Positions 46,183 through 55,341 of a stretch of DNA of 64,000 nt are shown here, in pieces. A program made the position numbers and the translations under genes. Origin of the DNA: Nereida sp. MMG025. Its GTDB lineage: Bacteria; Pseudomonadota; Alphaproteobacteria; Rhodobacterales; Rhodobacteraceae. Position 1 is the stretch's first letter. Each line of letters opens with the position of its first letter. A model generated the notes under the pieces. It did not search any database, was not told the DNA's origin, and worked only from the letters and a program-made list of their open reading frames with translations. The stretch lies in contig NZ_JAKFZN010000004.1 in NCBI RefSeq assembly GCF_021654165.1, positions 140,203-204,202 of the forward strand, given 5' to 3'.

Positions 46183-46464
46183 ATGATCAGAAGTGAACTG
46201 ATCCAGAAGATTGCTGACGAAAATCCGCATTTATATCAGCGGGATGTCGAAAAGATCGTGAATACCATCTTTGATGAGATTATTGATGCAATGTCGAATG
46301 GGGACCGCGTAGAGCTTCGGGGCTTTGGTGCGTTCTCGGTCAAGAAACGCGATGCGCGTCAGGGCCGCAACCCGCGCACGGGCGAGGCCGTCAGCGTTGA
46401 AGAAAAGCACGTGCCGTTCTTCAAAACGGGTAAATTGCTGCGTGATCGCCTGAACAAGGGATAA
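46183..46464 (+). CDS. ihfB: Integration host factor subunit beta
   Basis: A 93-residue HU/IHF-type DNA-bending protein. The beta-arm segment [23 protein letters not shown] carries the intercalating Pro of RNPRTGE. The N-terminal helix [21 protein letters not shown] is that of IhfB rather than HU. It is followed after four bases by a LapA-domain membrane gene in an operon with trpF. Confidence 0.95.
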   Translation: MIRSELIQKIADENPHLYQRDVEKIVNTIFDEIIDAMSNGDRVELRGFGAFSVKKRDARQGRNPRTGEAVSVEEKHVPFFKTGKLLRDRLNKG

Positions 46465-46468
46465 TCGA

Positions 46469-46828
46469 ATGCGTTACATTCGCTACATCATTCTGGCCGC
46501 GATTGCGGTGGCGCTTATCGTGGTTGCGATGGCCAACCGCGGTGTGGTGACACTTCGCTTGATGCCGGCCGAACTGGCCGAGCTGACGGGCGTGCCGCTT
46601 TTGTTGCAGTCGGTTGATGTGCCGTTGTTTGCGGTGATCTTTGCGGGCATCGGTATTGGTATCCTGCTCGGGTTTGTGTGGGAGTGGGTGCGCGAGCACA
46701 AACACCGCGCCGAGAAAGCCGCCAAAGAGCGTGAAGTGAAAGCGCTTGAACGCGAGGTGCGGCGGCTGAAGGGTAAGCAATCTGAAGGCAAGGACGAGGT
46801 TCTGGCTCTTCTGGATCAGGCCTGCTGA
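46469..46828 (+). CDS. LapA-domain (DUF1049) membrane protein
   Basis: A 119-residue protein with two hydrophobic segments ([19 protein letters not shown] and [21 protein letters not shown]) and then a basic coiled-coil tail ([20 protein letters not shown]). This matches lipopolysaccharide-assembly-protein-A-domain proteins, found next to ihfB in many proteobacteria. The exact role is not settled. Confidence 0.85.
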   Translation: MRYIRYIILAAIAVALIVVAMANRGVVTLRLMPAELAELTGVPLLLQSVDVPLFAVIFAGIGIGILLGFVWEWVREHKHRAEKAAKEREVKALEREVRRLKGKQSEGKDEVLALLDQAC

Positions 46829-46836
46829 GCGCCCAT

Positions 46837-47481
46837 ATGGCTGACATTCGGATCAAGTTTTGCGGGCTGACGCAGCCCGCCGATATTGTTGCGGCTGCGC
46901 AGGCGGGGGCGGGGTATGTCGGCTTTGTGTTTTTTCCCAAGTCACCCCGCAATATCGCGGTAGAGGATGCTACTGCGTTGGCGCTTGAGGTGCCTGCGGG
47001 TATCGCCAAGGTGGCCTTGGTTGTGAACGCCGAGGACGCGTTTCTGGATGATCTGACCGCGCGTGTGCCGTTGGATATGTTGCAGCTTCATGGCTCTGAA
47101 ACACCTGAGCGGGTGGCGCAGGTGCGGGCGCAATACGGGCTGCCAGTGATGAAGGCTGTGGGTGTGGCGGACGCCGATGACCTGCCCGCGCTGGACGCCT
47201 ATGCGCGGGTGGCCGATCAATTGTTGATCGATGCCAAACCGCCGAAAAACGCAGACTTGCCGGGCGGCAACGGTTTGGCCTTTGACTGGCGCTTGATTGC
47301 AGGAAAAAGCTGGCCTGTGCCGTGGATGCTGGCGGGTGGGCTGACGCCTGACAATGTGGCGCAGGCCGTGCAGATGACGGGTGCGCGGCAGGTTGATGTG
47401 TCCAGCGGCGTTGAGCGTACTGCCGGTGTAAAAGATGCGCAGCGAATGGCTGATTTCGCCGCAGCATTAAGGCCCAATTAA
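46837..47481 (+). CDS. trpF: Phosphoribosylanthranilate isomerase
   Basis: Third step of tryptophan synthesis. The 214-residue (beta/alpha)8 barrel has catalytic Cys in [21 protein letters not shown], the phosphate loop [10 protein letters not shown], and the catalytic Asp in VDVSSGVER. It lies eight bases after the LapA gene. trpB follows after a small conserved gene and a palindrome cluster. Confidence 0.96.
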   Translation: MADIRIKFCGLTQPADIVAAAQAGAGYVGFVFFPKSPRNIAVEDATALALEVPAGIAKVALVVNAEDAFLDDLTARVPLDMLQLHGSETPERVAQVRAQYGLPVMKAVGVADADDLPALDAYARVADQLLIDAKPPKNADLPGGNGLAFDWRLIAGKSWPVPWMLAGGLTPDNVAQAVQMTGARQVDVSSGVERTAGVKDAQRMADFAAALRPN

Positions 47482-47504
47482 CCAAACGGGGATATGAAGC
47501 GGGT

Positions 47505-47732
47505 ATGACTTTACCTGCACATCTTACACCCGAAATCTGGTTGGCCGATTTCTTTAATTCCAAAGAAGCGCTGTCAGGTGGTGTCATAAAACGCCAGATC
47601 CGTGACGTAGAAAGATTGGTCGGACGCGCGCATTTTCTGGATCAGGCCCGCCGACGCGGGTACCAAGTGGTCGAAAGCGGTCGACATTTTGTGGTGTTTT
47701 GCCATCAACATGACTTGAAACGGGTGGTCTAG
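47505..47732 (+). CDS. Small conserved-looking hypothetical protein between trpF and trpB
   Basis: A 75-residue basic soluble protein starting MTLPAHLTPEIWLADFFNSK, with the later segment RQIRDVERLVGRAHFLDQA and a C-terminus VVESGRHFVVFCHQHDLKRVV. It begins 24 bases after trpF with no recognisable domain. The C-terminal alternation of hydrophobic residues suggests a small alpha-beta fold. Codon use matches neighbours, so it is probably real and part of the trp operon. Confidence 0.65.
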   Translation: MTLPAHLTPEIWLADFFNSKEALSGGVIKRQIRDVERLVGRAHFLDQARRRGYQVVESGRHFVVFCHQHDLKRVV

Positions 47733-47734
47733 GG

Positions 47735-47808
47735 GCAAGCGCCTTCCAAAGGCGCTTGCGAGCGCGATTTCGAAATCGCGCGGCACAAGGCTTTTCGAAA
47801 AGCCTTGT
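47735..47808. repeat. Cluster of three consecutive perfect hairpins/palindromes before trpB
   Basis: First hairpin 47735-47759: 11-bp arms GCAAGCGCCTT/AAGGCGCTTGC with loop CCA. Second 47762-47781: the 20-base palindrome GCGCGATTTCGAAATCGCGC. Third 47785-47808: a 24-base perfect palindrome with arms ACAAGGCTTTTC/GAAAAGCCTTGT. The spacers are two and three bases. None has a T run, so simple termination is not the obvious role. Confidence 0.9.
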
Positions 47809-47868
47809 CGCTTTACGCAGCCTGCCTTGCACGCTAGATGATATCTCAGCTTTTAGGGGAACGCACAG

Positions 47869-49116
47869 ATGGCCGACGATCTTTTCAATTCTTTCATGAA
47901 TGGTCCTGATGAAAAGGGCCGCTTTGGTAAATTTGGCGGGCGTTTTGTCTCTGAGACCTTGATGCCGCTGATCCTTGAATTGGAAGAGCAATATGAGCGC
48001 GCCAAGACTGATGACAGCTTTTGGGCCGAGATGCACGATCTGTGGACGCATTATGTGGGGCGTCCGTCGCCGCTATATTTTGCCGAACGTCTGACCGAGC
48101 ATCTGGGCGGGGCCAAGATTTACCTCAAGCGTGACGAGCTGAACCACACAGGCGCGCATAAAATCAACAACGTGTTGGGTCAGATCATTCTGGCCCGCCG
48201 CATGGGCAAGACGCGCATCATCGCAGAAACGGGGGCTGGCCAGCATGGTGTTGCCACCGCTACCGTTTGCGCGAAATTCGGTTTGAAATGTGTGGTCTAT
48301 ATGGGGGCGCATGACGTTGAACGCCAGGCGCCGAACGTGTTCCGCATGCGTCTGCTTGGGGCTGAAGTGATCCCTGTCACATCAGGGCGCGGCACGCTCA
48401 AGGACGCGATGAACGACGCGCTGCGCGACTGGGTCACCAATGTGCGCGACACGTTTTACTGCATCGGCACAGTCGCAGGCCCGCACCCGTACCCCGCGAT
48501 GGTGCGCGATTTCCAAGCGATCATCGGCAAGGAAACCAAAGAGCAGCTGCACGCCGCCGAAGGGCGCCTGCCTGACACGATCATTGCCGCCATTGGTGGC
48601 GGGTCGAACGCGATGGGGCTGTTCTATCCGTTTCTTGATGACACATCGGTCAATATCATCGGTGTTGAAGCGGGTGGTAAAGGCGTGAACGAAAAGATGG
48701 AGCACTGCGCGTCGCTCACAGGTGGCCGCCCGGGTGTGCTGCATGGCAACCGCACCTATCTGTTGCAAGACGATGATGGCCAGATCTTGGAAGGGTTCAG
48801 CATTTCGGCGGGTCTGGATTACCCGGGCATCGGGCCTGAACATTCGTGGCTGCACGACATTGGCCGCGCCCAATACGTGAGCATCACCGACAAAGAGGCG
48901 CTTGAGGCGTTCCAGCTCAGCTGTTCCACGGAAGGCATTATTCCCGCGCTTGAGCCAAGCCATGCGTTGGCCCATGTGATGAAAATTGCGCCCGATCTGC
49001 CCAAAGATCACCTGCTGGTGATGAATATGTGCGGACGCGGCGACAAGGATATCTTTACCGTCGCCCGTCATCTTGGCTTCGACATGTCGGGGCCGGAAGG
49101 GCGCGTGTTTGAATAA
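47869..49116 (+). CDS. trpB: Tryptophan synthase beta chain
   Basis: Joins indole and serine with PLP. The 415-residue protein has the PLP lysine in [23 protein letters not shown] for indole/serine handling, and the phosphate loop GGGSNAMG. TrpA is not in the window after it, so the trp genes may be split. The stop codon overlaps a REP-like hairpin that may end the transcript. Confidence 0.97.
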   Translation: MADDLFNSFMNGPDEKGRFGKFGGRFVSETLMPLILELEEQYERAKTDDSFWAEMHDLWTHYVGRPSPLYFAERLTEHLGGAKIYLKRDELNHTGAHKINNVLGQIILARRMGKTRIIAETGAGQHGVATATVCAKFGLKCVVYMGAHDVERQAPNVFRMRLLGAEVIPVTSGRGTLKDAMNDALRDWVTNVRDTFYCIGTVAGPHPYPAMVRDFQAIIGKETKEQLHAAEGRLPDTIIAAIGGGSNAMGLFYPFLDDTSVNIIGVEAGGKGVNEKMEHCASLTGGRPGVLHGNRTYLLQDDDGQILEGFSISAGLDYPGIGPEHSWLHDIGRAQYVSITDKEALEAFQLSCSTEGIIPALEPSHALAHVMKIAPDLPKDHLLVMNMCGRGDKDIFTVARHLGFDMSGPEGRVFE

Positions 49117-49137
49117 GGTGGGGGCGACCCCACCTTA
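49114..49137. repeat. REP-like hairpin variant overlapping the trpB stop
   Basis: Arms TAAGGTGGGG and CCCCACCTTA with loop GCGA. The outer TAAGGTGG/CCACCTTA matches the RAYT-flanking hairpins. The inner positions are changed in both arms, so pairing is kept. Confidence 0.82.
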
Positions 49138-49503
49138 CATTTTATAGCGCTCCAACACATCCAACGGCACGACGTCCAGCGCGCGCTGGTGCGTGCCTTC
49201 AAGGCTGACGCGCGGTGCGCAGCCTTCGTCATGGGCTTGCAGGAAACGCCCTGCGCACAAGCACCAGCTGTCACCTGCCTTTAGCCCCGCAAAACCAAAT
49301 TCCGGGCGGGGCGTGCTGAGATCATTGCCAACATATTTGCTAAAGGCCAGAAACTCTTGGGTCATCACGGCGCAGACTGTGTGGCTGCCCTGATCGGCGG
49401 CGCAGGTGTTGCAATACCCGTCGCGGAAAAAGCCGGTCACAGGATCGGTGCCGCACACCACAAGCGGGCCGCCCAATACATTTATGCTGTCGTCTGGTTC
49501 CAT
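49135..49503 (-). CDS. DUF2237 family Cys-rich protein
   Basis: A 122-residue protein starting MEPDDSINVLGGPLVVCG with the typical SFYRDG-like FFRDGYCNTCAADQGSHTVCA, GDSWCLCAGRFLQAHDEGCAPRV, and THQRALDVVPLDVLERY. Eight cysteines suggest metal binding or redox sensitivity. Function is unknown. It overlaps none of its neighbours, and the upstream serine hydrolase stops one base before its start. Confidence 0.88.
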   Translation of the reverse strand: MEPDDSINVLGGPLVVCGTDPVTGFFRDGYCNTCAADQGSHTVCAVMTQEFLAFSKYVGNDLSTPRPEFGFAGLKAGDSWCLCAGRFLQAHDEGCAPRVSLEGTHQRALDVVPLDVLERYKM

Positions 49504-50661
49504 CTATTGCTCTCCTTTGGCAATCGCGCGAAACATCGCCACGTGGCGCGCAAAGACACCTTCTTGCCGAAATCCACGGTCTGCTGAATTCATCGCGATG
49601 ACTGTTCCGCTTGGGTTATGGATATAGATGTATTGACCGTAGATGCCACGTGCGAGGTATTCGCCGCTGTCTGCCCCTTGGGGAATCCACCATTGGTAGC
49701 CATAGCCCGTTTGATCCGCGCGCGTCCTTGCCGAAGGCACTGTCGATGCCGCGACCCAATCGGCGGGCACAATCTGTTGGCCGTTATAGTGCCCGCCTTG
49801 CAGATACATCTGGCCAAAGCGTGCATAGTCGCGGGTGCGCAGGTTGAGGCCGCCAAGCACGAAGGCCGTGCCATCACCATCGGTCAGGTAATAGGGATCG
49901 GCCTCGAGCCCCATCGGGGCGATGATCTTTTCGGACAGAAGGTCAGGGATGCTGCGGCCTGTCGCACCGCGGATCACCATTCCGATAATGTGGGTGTCGA
50001 TTGAAACATACTGCCAAGCCGTGCCTGCGGGTTGGAACGTCTCGGTCAGGTCAGTGGCAAAGCCATCCATGGAGCGGCCAAGCGCCAGCACGCGGCCCAT
50101 CCGATTGATATCGCTTGAAAACTTTAGATAGTCCTCGTCAAAGGTGACACCGCTGGACATCTGCAACACGTCTTTGATCGTGGCACCACCGTAGGCGCCC
50201 CCTTTTAATGCGGGGGCGTATTTGGTGACGGGATCGTCGATGCTATCGATTGCGCCTTCTGCGAGGACCACGCCCATCAGCGCGGAAAGATAGGATTTGG
50301 CGACCGACCAGCTGATGCGGCGGTCCGCGGCGGTGGTGCCAAGGTGATAGCTTTCATGGACCAGTGCGCCGTCTTGCAAGACGACCAGGGCGGTGATGGC
50401 GCTGTCCTCGATCCAGCTTTGGAAGCCTGCGGGTAGGCTCATCTGTGGACCCTGCGGCAAGACGCTTGTGGGGCCGTCGCCGCGCGGCAGCGGCCTGTGC
50501 AAAAAGGCGGCGTCCATGTTGGAAAAGTTGCCGACGATCTGATCGACTTCAAACAGGCTGGTCACGGCCAGAAGGCGGTTGATCCGTTCATAGTTGAAGG
50601 CGGCGACACCCCCCAAAAGAATGGCCAGCACTAATCCGCCGCGCAGGATTTTCCCGATCAT
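49504..50661 (-). CDS. Serine hydrolase (beta-lactamase/class C fold), membrane-anchored
   Basis: A 385-residue protein with an N-terminal membrane anchor (GGLVLAILLGGVAAF) and a periplasmic penicillin-binding-like domain. The S-x-x-K motif is SWSVAKSYLSAL, the Y-x-N-like position is YVSIDTH, and ARGIYGQYIYIHNP is near the KTG-equivalent position. The family includes esterases, peptidases and EstB-type enzymes, so activity is open. The ATG at 50661 is chosen because the earlier frame (to 51060) reads into pth. Confidence 0.82.
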   Translation of the reverse strand: MIGKILRGGLVLAILLGGVAAFNYERINRLLAVTSLFEVDQIVGNFSNMDAAFLHRPLPRGDGPTSVLPQGPQMSLPAGFQSWIEDSAITALVVLQDGALVHESYHLGTTAADRRISWSVAKSYLSALMGVVLAEGAIDSIDDPVTKYAPALKGGAYGGATIKDVLQMSSGVTFDEDYLKFSSDINRMGRVLALGRSMDGFATDLTETFQPAGTAWQYVSIDTHIIGMVIRGATGRSIPDLLSEKIIAPMGLEADPYYLTDGDGTAFVLGGLNLRTRDYARFGQMYLQGGHYNGQQIVPADWVAASTVPSARTRADQTGYGYQWWIPQGADSGEYLARGIYGQYIYIHNPSGTVIAMNSADRGFRQEGVFARHVAMFRAIAKGEQ

Positions 50662-50680
50662 CTTTTGTGCCCCCTCAAGC

Positions 50681-50703
50681 AAGTGAACCGGCGTCCACCT
50701 TAC
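50681..50703. repeat. Degenerate REP-like element just past pth
   Basis: One intact arm GTCCACCTTAC pairs imperfectly with AAGTGAAC across CGGC, a decayed relative of the RAYT hairpin. It lies four bases beyond the pth stop. Confidence 0.55.
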
Positions 50704-50707
50704 GGCA

Positions 50708-51382
50708 CTATTTGAACTTATCCATGAGCTTTTGCATCGCGCTGCGGGTATCTTCGGGCGCGGGATCGGGTGGTGTTTTGGCCTTGGGCGCCTTTGTGCC
50801 AGTGGACGGGCGGGGCGGGGCCGCGCGCAGGGCCACTGCGTTGAGAAACTTGGCAGTGTCGCCATCTGCCAAATAGGGTGCGCCATCGGATATGCCGCGC
50901 AGCACATCATCAAGCCAACCCTGATCGGCCTTTGGAAAGTCGCGCAGCACATATCCGGGCACCGCATCTTTGTGACCGGGATGGCCCACGCCCATGCGCA
51001 CGCGGTCATACTGTGGACCGATATGCGCGTGTATTGATCGCAGACCATTATGGCCGGCATGACCGCCGCCCGATTTTACCCGCGTCTTGGCGGGGGCCAG
51101 ATCAATCTCATCGTGAAAGACCGTGACGTCCGTGCTGTCGAGCTTGTAGAAATCCAAAGCAGCCCGCAACGACTGGCCCGAATTGTTCATAAAGGTTTCG
51201 GGCTTGAGCAATATAACCTTTTGGCCGCCCAAGCGTCCTTCGCTTACTTGTCCCTGAAATTTGCCGCGCCACGGGGAAAATCCGTGATCATCCGCAATTC
51301 GGTCAAGTGCCATGAAGCCGATGTTGTGACGGTTCATCGCGTATTTTGCGCCGGGATTGCCAAGGCCTGCAAAGAGTTTCAT
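50708..51382 (-). CDS. pth: Peptidyl-tRNA hydrolase
   Basis: Releases peptides from stalled peptidyl-tRNA. The 224-residue protein has GLGNPGAKYAMNRHNIGF (active His), KPETFMNNSG, FHDEIDL (active Asp), and GGGHAGHNGLRSI. A Pro/Lys-rich C-terminal tail follows. The ATG at 51382 has an AGGA site. The gene is bracketed by two REP-like elements, one just after it and one just before it. It follows rplY, the usual order. Confidence 0.96.
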   Translation of the reverse strand: MKLFAGLGNPGAKYAMNRHNIGFMALDRIADDHGFSPWRGKFQGQVSEGRLGGQKVILLKPETFMNNSGQSLRAALDFYKLDSTDVTVFHDEIDLAPAKTRVKSGGGHAGHNGLRSIHAHIGPQYDRVRMGVGHPGHKDAVPGYVLRDFPKADQGWLDDVLRGISDGAPYLADGDTAKFLNAVALRAAPPRPSTGTKAPKAKTPPDPAPEDTRSAMQKLMDKFK

Positions 51383-51407
51383 GGCGGTGGTCCTCTTCCT
51401 CAAAGGG

Positions 51408-51433
51408 GTAAGGTGGATTTTAATCCACCTTAC
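51408..51433. repeat. REP-like hairpin upstream of pth
   Basis: Arms GTAAGGTGGAT and ATCCACCTTAC around TTTA are identical in stem to the RAYT-flanking copies. It lies 25 bases before the pth start codon. Confidence 0.87.
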
Positions 51434-51443
51434 AGGCAAAGCA

Positions 51444-51472
51444 AAAGGGCCACACCTGCGGCATGGCCCTTT
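51444..51472 (-). terminator. Terminator between rplY and pth
   Basis: Arms AAAGGGCC and GGCCCTTT around a 13-base loop, then TTTT on the minus strand, about 20 bases past the rplY stop. It may be only partial, since pth usually shares the rplY transcript. Confidence 0.7.
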
Positions 51473-51492
51473 CGTTTAGACATCCAGAAGAC

Positions 51493-52143
51493 TTAGTCTT
51501 CTGCTTGCTCTGTTGCTGGCACTTCATCAGCTGCCGCATCATCGCCTTCGGCTTCATCGTCGGCCGATTTCAGGCTGGATGGCGCCTGAATGTTGGCGAT
51601 CACGAAGTCGCGGTCGATGGTGGGTTTTGCGCCTGCTGGCAATGTCACGTCCGAGATGTTGATGGTGTCACCAACTTCCAGACCTGTCAGGTCCACGGTG
51701 ATACTGTCTGGGATATCACCAGCGGTGACAACCAGTTCAACCTCAGGACGCACAACCGTCAGAACGCCGCCTTTTTTCAGGCCTTTGCACTCTTCTTCGC
51801 CAACAAAATCAACAGGGATAAACAGGTTGATTTTTGTTGTGCGCTTCAGACGCATGAAGTCCACGTGTGTGGGCAGATCCTTGACAACGTCGCGCTGCAC
51901 GTCACGGCAGATGACGCGGACGTCGTCGTGACCTTCAAGCTTCATGTTGAACAGGGTCGATTTGAAACGGCCCGCTTTCAAACGCTTGAACAGCTCGTTG
52001 AAGGGAAGTTGAATTGCCACCGGATCGGTGTCGCCACCGAATACGATGCCAGGAACCATACCATTACGGCGTGCTGCGCGAGCGGCCCCCTTGCCTGTCC
52101 CCGCGCGTTCCTGGACGATAAGATCTGGGATCTGACCAGCCAT
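51493..52143 (-). CDS. rplY: 50S ribosomal protein L25 (general stress protein Ctc type)
   Basis: A 5S-rRNA-binding ribosomal protein, long form. The 216-residue product has the N-terminal L25 domain ([21 protein letters not shown]) and the C-terminal CTC/TL5-like domain ([20 protein letters not shown]). An acidic tail of about 25 residues follows. The ATG at 52143 has GGAGAA upstream. The 17 extra codons of the longer frame are rejected. Confidence 0.96.
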   Translation of the reverse strand: MAGQIPDLIVQERAGTGKGAARAARRNGMVPGIVFGGDTDPVAIQLPFNELFKRLKAGRFKSTLFNMKLEGHDDVRVICRDVQRDVVKDLPTHVDFMRLKRTTKINLFIPVDFVGEEECKGLKKGGVLTVVRPEVELVVTAGDIPDSITVDLTGLEVGDTINISDVTLPAGAKPTIDRDFVIANIQAPSSLKSADDEAEGDDAAADEVPATEQAED

Positions 52144-52301
52144 GATGTTTCTCCAATATAAAAAGGGCTCCGCCTCCAAGGGTGCGGTCGCCATGAACCC
52201 GCGCTTTTAGGGGCGAATCCTGCGTTTGGAAAGCGCTTTTTCTGGGTTGATCGGGCGCGCAAAGCCATGTCACCTGACCAGACCCACAACTGGACCCCGC
52301 C

Positions 52302-53459
52302 ATGAGCCTGCCAAACGCGTTATTGCTGTCCCGAAAACCTGCCCGTGCGTTCTTTGCACTGGGTGGGTTTTGGGGCTGCTTTGCGGCGCAAGTGCCCGTG
52401 TTAAAAGCGCAAATTGGGGCGGGGGATGCCGTGTTTGGCACATTGCTTTTGTGCACGGCCCTTGGGCTGGTCAGCGCCATGTGGCTCGCCCCGCGCATCG
52501 ACCGCAGCTTGGGCCGCATTGGGTTGCCCTGTGCGGCTATTTTGACGGCGATCCTCTTTTTGATCCCCGGATTGGTCAGCAGCCCTTTGGCCTTTGGGAT
52601 GACGATGGTGGCCATCGGCGCGGCTTCGGGGTTGATGGACGTGCTGATGAATGCGCGGGTCAGCGATCTTGAGGCGCACCATTCCAAATCCCTGATGAAT
52701 GCCAATCACGGGATGTTTTCGCTTGGGTATATGTGTGCGGCTTTGGCCACGGGGGTGGCCCGTGAATACGGCGTGCCGCCTGTTTTGGTGTTCGGCTGTG
52801 CGGGCTTGGTCACGCTTGTGTTGGCGGTTGATATGGCAATGCCTGTTCATCGCACGAAAGACGGCACAGGACAGCGGCAGGCCTATCCCATGTCGCCTGT
52901 TTTGATCTGCGGGGTGATCGTGTTGATCGCATTTATGGCCGAAGCCACGGTTGAGGCATGGTCGGCCCTGCATATCGAGCGCACCTTGGACGGTGGCGCC
53001 GCCGAGGGCGCGCTTGGCCCCGCGATGTTGGGCCTGACGATGACCATCGGGCGGTTCTCGGGGCAGGTCATCACCGAAAAATTCTCTGAACTGCGCGTTG
53101 TGGTGTTCGCAACGCTTTTGTCGTCTGTCGGCACTTTCATTGCAGCCACAGCGCCAACGCCGATGGTGTCTTATGTGGGCTTTGGCATCATGGGGCTTGG
53201 GGTGTCGGTCATCGGTCCGATCGGGCTGGCCCTTGTTGGTCAGCAGGTGCGCGCCGAGATCCGCACCGAAGCCATCTCGAAAGTTGCCGTGATCGGCTTT
53301 TCAGGTTTTTTCATCGCGCCGATGGTGATGGGGTTTTTGTCGGAATGGTTTGGCCTGCGGGTGGCCTTTGCCTGCGTCAGCGTTCTGTTGCTGCTGGTTG
53401 TGCCTGCCGCCTTTGCGCTGCGGCGTTCTATGACGAAAGATGCCCCTGTGCAGCCATGA
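52302..53459 (+). CDS. MFS transporter (YbjJ-like)
   Basis: A 385-residue major facilitator protein with about 12 hydrophobic segments, starting KPARAFFALGGFWGCFAAQVPVLKAQIGA. It contains RVSDLEAHHSKSLMNANHGMFSLGYM, typical of the YbjJ branch. The substrate is unknown. It converges with the sulfotransferase-like gene, and their 3' ends overlap by 32 bases. Confidence 0.83.
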   Translation: MSLPNALLLSRKPARAFFALGGFWGCFAAQVPVLKAQIGAGDAVFGTLLLCTALGLVSAMWLAPRIDRSLGRIGLPCAAILTAILFLIPGLVSSPLAFGMTMVAIGAASGLMDVLMNARVSDLEAHHSKSLMNANHGMFSLGYMCAALATGVAREYGVPPVLVFGCAGLVTLVLAVDMAMPVHRTKDGTGQRQAYPMSPVLICGVIVLIAFMAEATVEAWSALHIERTLDGGAAEGALGPAMLGLTMTIGRFSGQVITEKFSELRVVVFATLLSSVGTFIAATAPTPMVSYVGFGIMGLGVSVIGPIGLALVGQQVRAEIRTEAISKVAVIGFSGFFIAPMVMGFLSEWFGLRVAFACVSVLLLLVVPAAFALRRSMTKDAPVQP

Positions 53460-54033
53460 TCTGATCGTGCAGGGCGAAATCATCGGCACGTTTGCGGCGC
53501 AATTCCGCCTCTACCTCAGCCGATAGGGACACTTTCATTTTTGGGGACACATTGGTTTCCGACAGCGAAAACGCCCCGAAATGATCCCGCAAAAATGCGT
53601 GCAGCGTATCGGCGCGTTCATAAGCAAACAGATGATCGACCAGCACCTTGCCCTTGCCCGATGTTACAAACCCGAACTGGCTGCCCACCCGCGCGTGTTG
53701 GGGTGGGTCGTCCTGCAGAACGTCCAGAACGAACTGGTCAAAGCTGATCGCCTTGGTGGAATTGGGGTTCGATGGCTCAAGCCGCGCGCGGTAGCGATAC
53801 CAGCTGCTCAGCTGGTCCAGCGGTTCGCGCATTACCGCCATCGTGCGCGGTTTTTGCCCGAACACATCCCCCAGAAACGGCGCAATCTTGTTGCGGTAGC
53901 GCTGTGCGTTGATGTGCTTGCGACCCTTAGAAAAGATGATGTCGGCCTTGCCCTTGAGCGCCAATTCAATAGCGGTCGTCCCCGTTTTGGGGACGGCCAG
54001 AAACACAAGCGACGGGTCAAAAAAGATCAACAT
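53428..54033 (-). CDS. Sulfotransferase-fold protein
   Basis: A 201-residue protein. The N-terminus VFLAVPKTGTTAIELAL matches the PAPS 5'-phosphosulfate loop (PKTGTT) of sulfotransferases. MAVMREPLDQLSSWYRYR corresponds to the 3'-phosphate segment (R...S). The length is short for the family, so a small bacterial type is likely. The acceptor is unknown. Its last residues are encoded within the convergent MFS gene's end. Confidence 0.8.
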   Translation of the reverse strand: MLIFFDPSLVFLAVPKTGTTAIELALKGKADIIFSKGRKHINAQRYRNKIAPFLGDVFGQKPRTMAVMREPLDQLSSWYRYRARLEPSNPNSTKAISFDQFVLDVLQDDPPQHARVGSQFGFVTSGKGKVLVDHLFAYERADTLHAFLRDHFGAFSLSETNVSPKMKVSLSAEVEAELRRKRADDFALHDQIMAAQGHLSS

Positions 54034-54054
54034 AGGCGCGACGTTAGCCCATGC

Positions 54055-55224
54055 TTAGTTTTGTTGCCAGCGTCCTGCGAAGTCTTGGGGCACCAGTAGG
54101 ATATCGCGGTCCAATTCGGCCACATTGCGCCGCCCGCATAGCGCCATGGTGGTGTCCAATTCCTTGTGCAGCACCTCAAGTGCGGCTGTCACGCCCTTTT
54201 GCCCCATCGCACCAAGGCCGTAGATATAGGCGCGGCCAATCATCGTGCCTTTCGCGCCGAGGGCCAGTGCCTTGAGGATGTCCTGACCGCTGCGAATACC
54301 ACTGTCCAGCCAGACTTCGATTTCGCCGCCCACGGCATCCATGATCTGCGGTAACATCCGGATTGACGACAACGCCCCGTCCAACTGACGCCCGCCGTGG
54401 TTGGACACGATAATCGCATCGGCGCCCACCTTTACGGCCATCTTGGCGTCCTCGGCATCCAGGATACCCTTGAGGATCGTCTTGCCGTCCCATTTCTCGA
54501 TCAGTTTGGTCACCTTGTCCCAATCCAGCGCCGGGTCGAACTGTTCGGCGGTCCATGACGACAGGCTAGAGGTATCGCTGATACCCTCCACATGCCCCAC
54601 AATGTTGCCGAACTCGCGGCGCTTGGCGCTCAGCATCTCAATTCCCCAGGCCCATTTCGTTGCTAGATTCGCAATGGATTTCGGCGTCAGCTTGGGCGGG
54701 GCGGACAACCCGTTTTTCAGATCCTTGTGACGTTGACCCAAGATTTGCAAATCCAGCGTGATGACCAGCGCATTGCATTTGGCATCTTTGGCGCGCTGGA
54801 TCAGACGGTCCACATAATCCTCGTCCTTCATGGTATAAAGCTGGAACCAGAAGGGGGCTTCGGTCGCGGCGGCCACATCCTCGATCGAATTGATCGACAT
54901 CGTGGACAGTGTATAAGGCACGCCAAATTTTTCAGCGGCCCGCGCGGCTTTGATCTCGCCATCGGCGTGCTGCATGCCCGTCAGCCCCACAGGGGCCAGC
55001 GCCACAGGCATGGCCACATCCTGACCGACCATCTGGCTGACCGTGCTGCGCCCCGTCATATCAACGGCCACGCGTTGACGCAGGCGGATCTGATCGAAAT
55101 CAGATGTGTTCTCGCGGAAGGTCTGTTCTGTCCAACTGCCCGATTCCGCATAGTCATAAAACATACGCGGCACGCGGCGTTCGTGAATTTTCTTGAGATC
55201 ATCGATGCAGGTGATGACGGGCAT
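54055..55224 (-). CDS. FMN-dependent alpha-hydroxy acid dehydrogenase (LldD family)
   Basis: A 389-residue (beta/alpha)8 flavoenzyme of the L-lactate dehydrogenase/glycolate oxidase family. Key segments are FYDYAESGS (Tyr), FQLYTMKD (Tyr), ILKGILDAEDA (FMN Lys), the catalytic VSNHGGRQLDGALSS (His, Arg), and DSGIRSGQDILKALALGA for FMN phosphate. L-lactate is likely, but related hydroxy acids are possible. The ATG at 55224 follows AAGGAAAG. It is divergent from an aminotransferase with 117 bases between. Confidence 0.9.
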   Translation of the reverse strand: MPVITCIDDLKKIHERRVPRMFYDYAESGSWTEQTFRENTSDFDQIRLRQRVAVDMTGRSTVSQMVGQDVAMPVALAPVGLTGMQHADGEIKAARAAEKFGVPYTLSTMSINSIEDVAAATEAPFWFQLYTMKDEDYVDRLIQRAKDAKCNALVITLDLQILGQRHKDLKNGLSAPPKLTPKSIANLATKWAWGIEMLSAKRREFGNIVGHVEGISDTSSLSSWTAEQFDPALDWDKVTKLIEKWDGKTILKGILDAEDAKMAVKVGADAIIVSNHGGRQLDGALSSIRMLPQIMDAVGGEIEVWLDSGIRSGQDILKALALGAKGTMIGRAYIYGLGAMGQKGVTAALEVLHKELDTTMALCGRRNVAELDRDILLVPQDFAGRWQQN

Positions 55225-55341
55225 AGGCTTTCCTTCGGTATTGGTAAACATCTATTACCAATTCAGACATTTTCGCACAACGCGACATTTAGGTCGTTTT
55301 CAATATGGCCAAGATGCGCGGGCTTGGGCAATGATGCAATC

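Noticed and set aside
47735..47808. Triple palindrome read as a tandem terminator or CRISPR-like array
   Set aside because: The units differ in sequence, the spacers are two to three bases, and no T run follows. It fits neither class.
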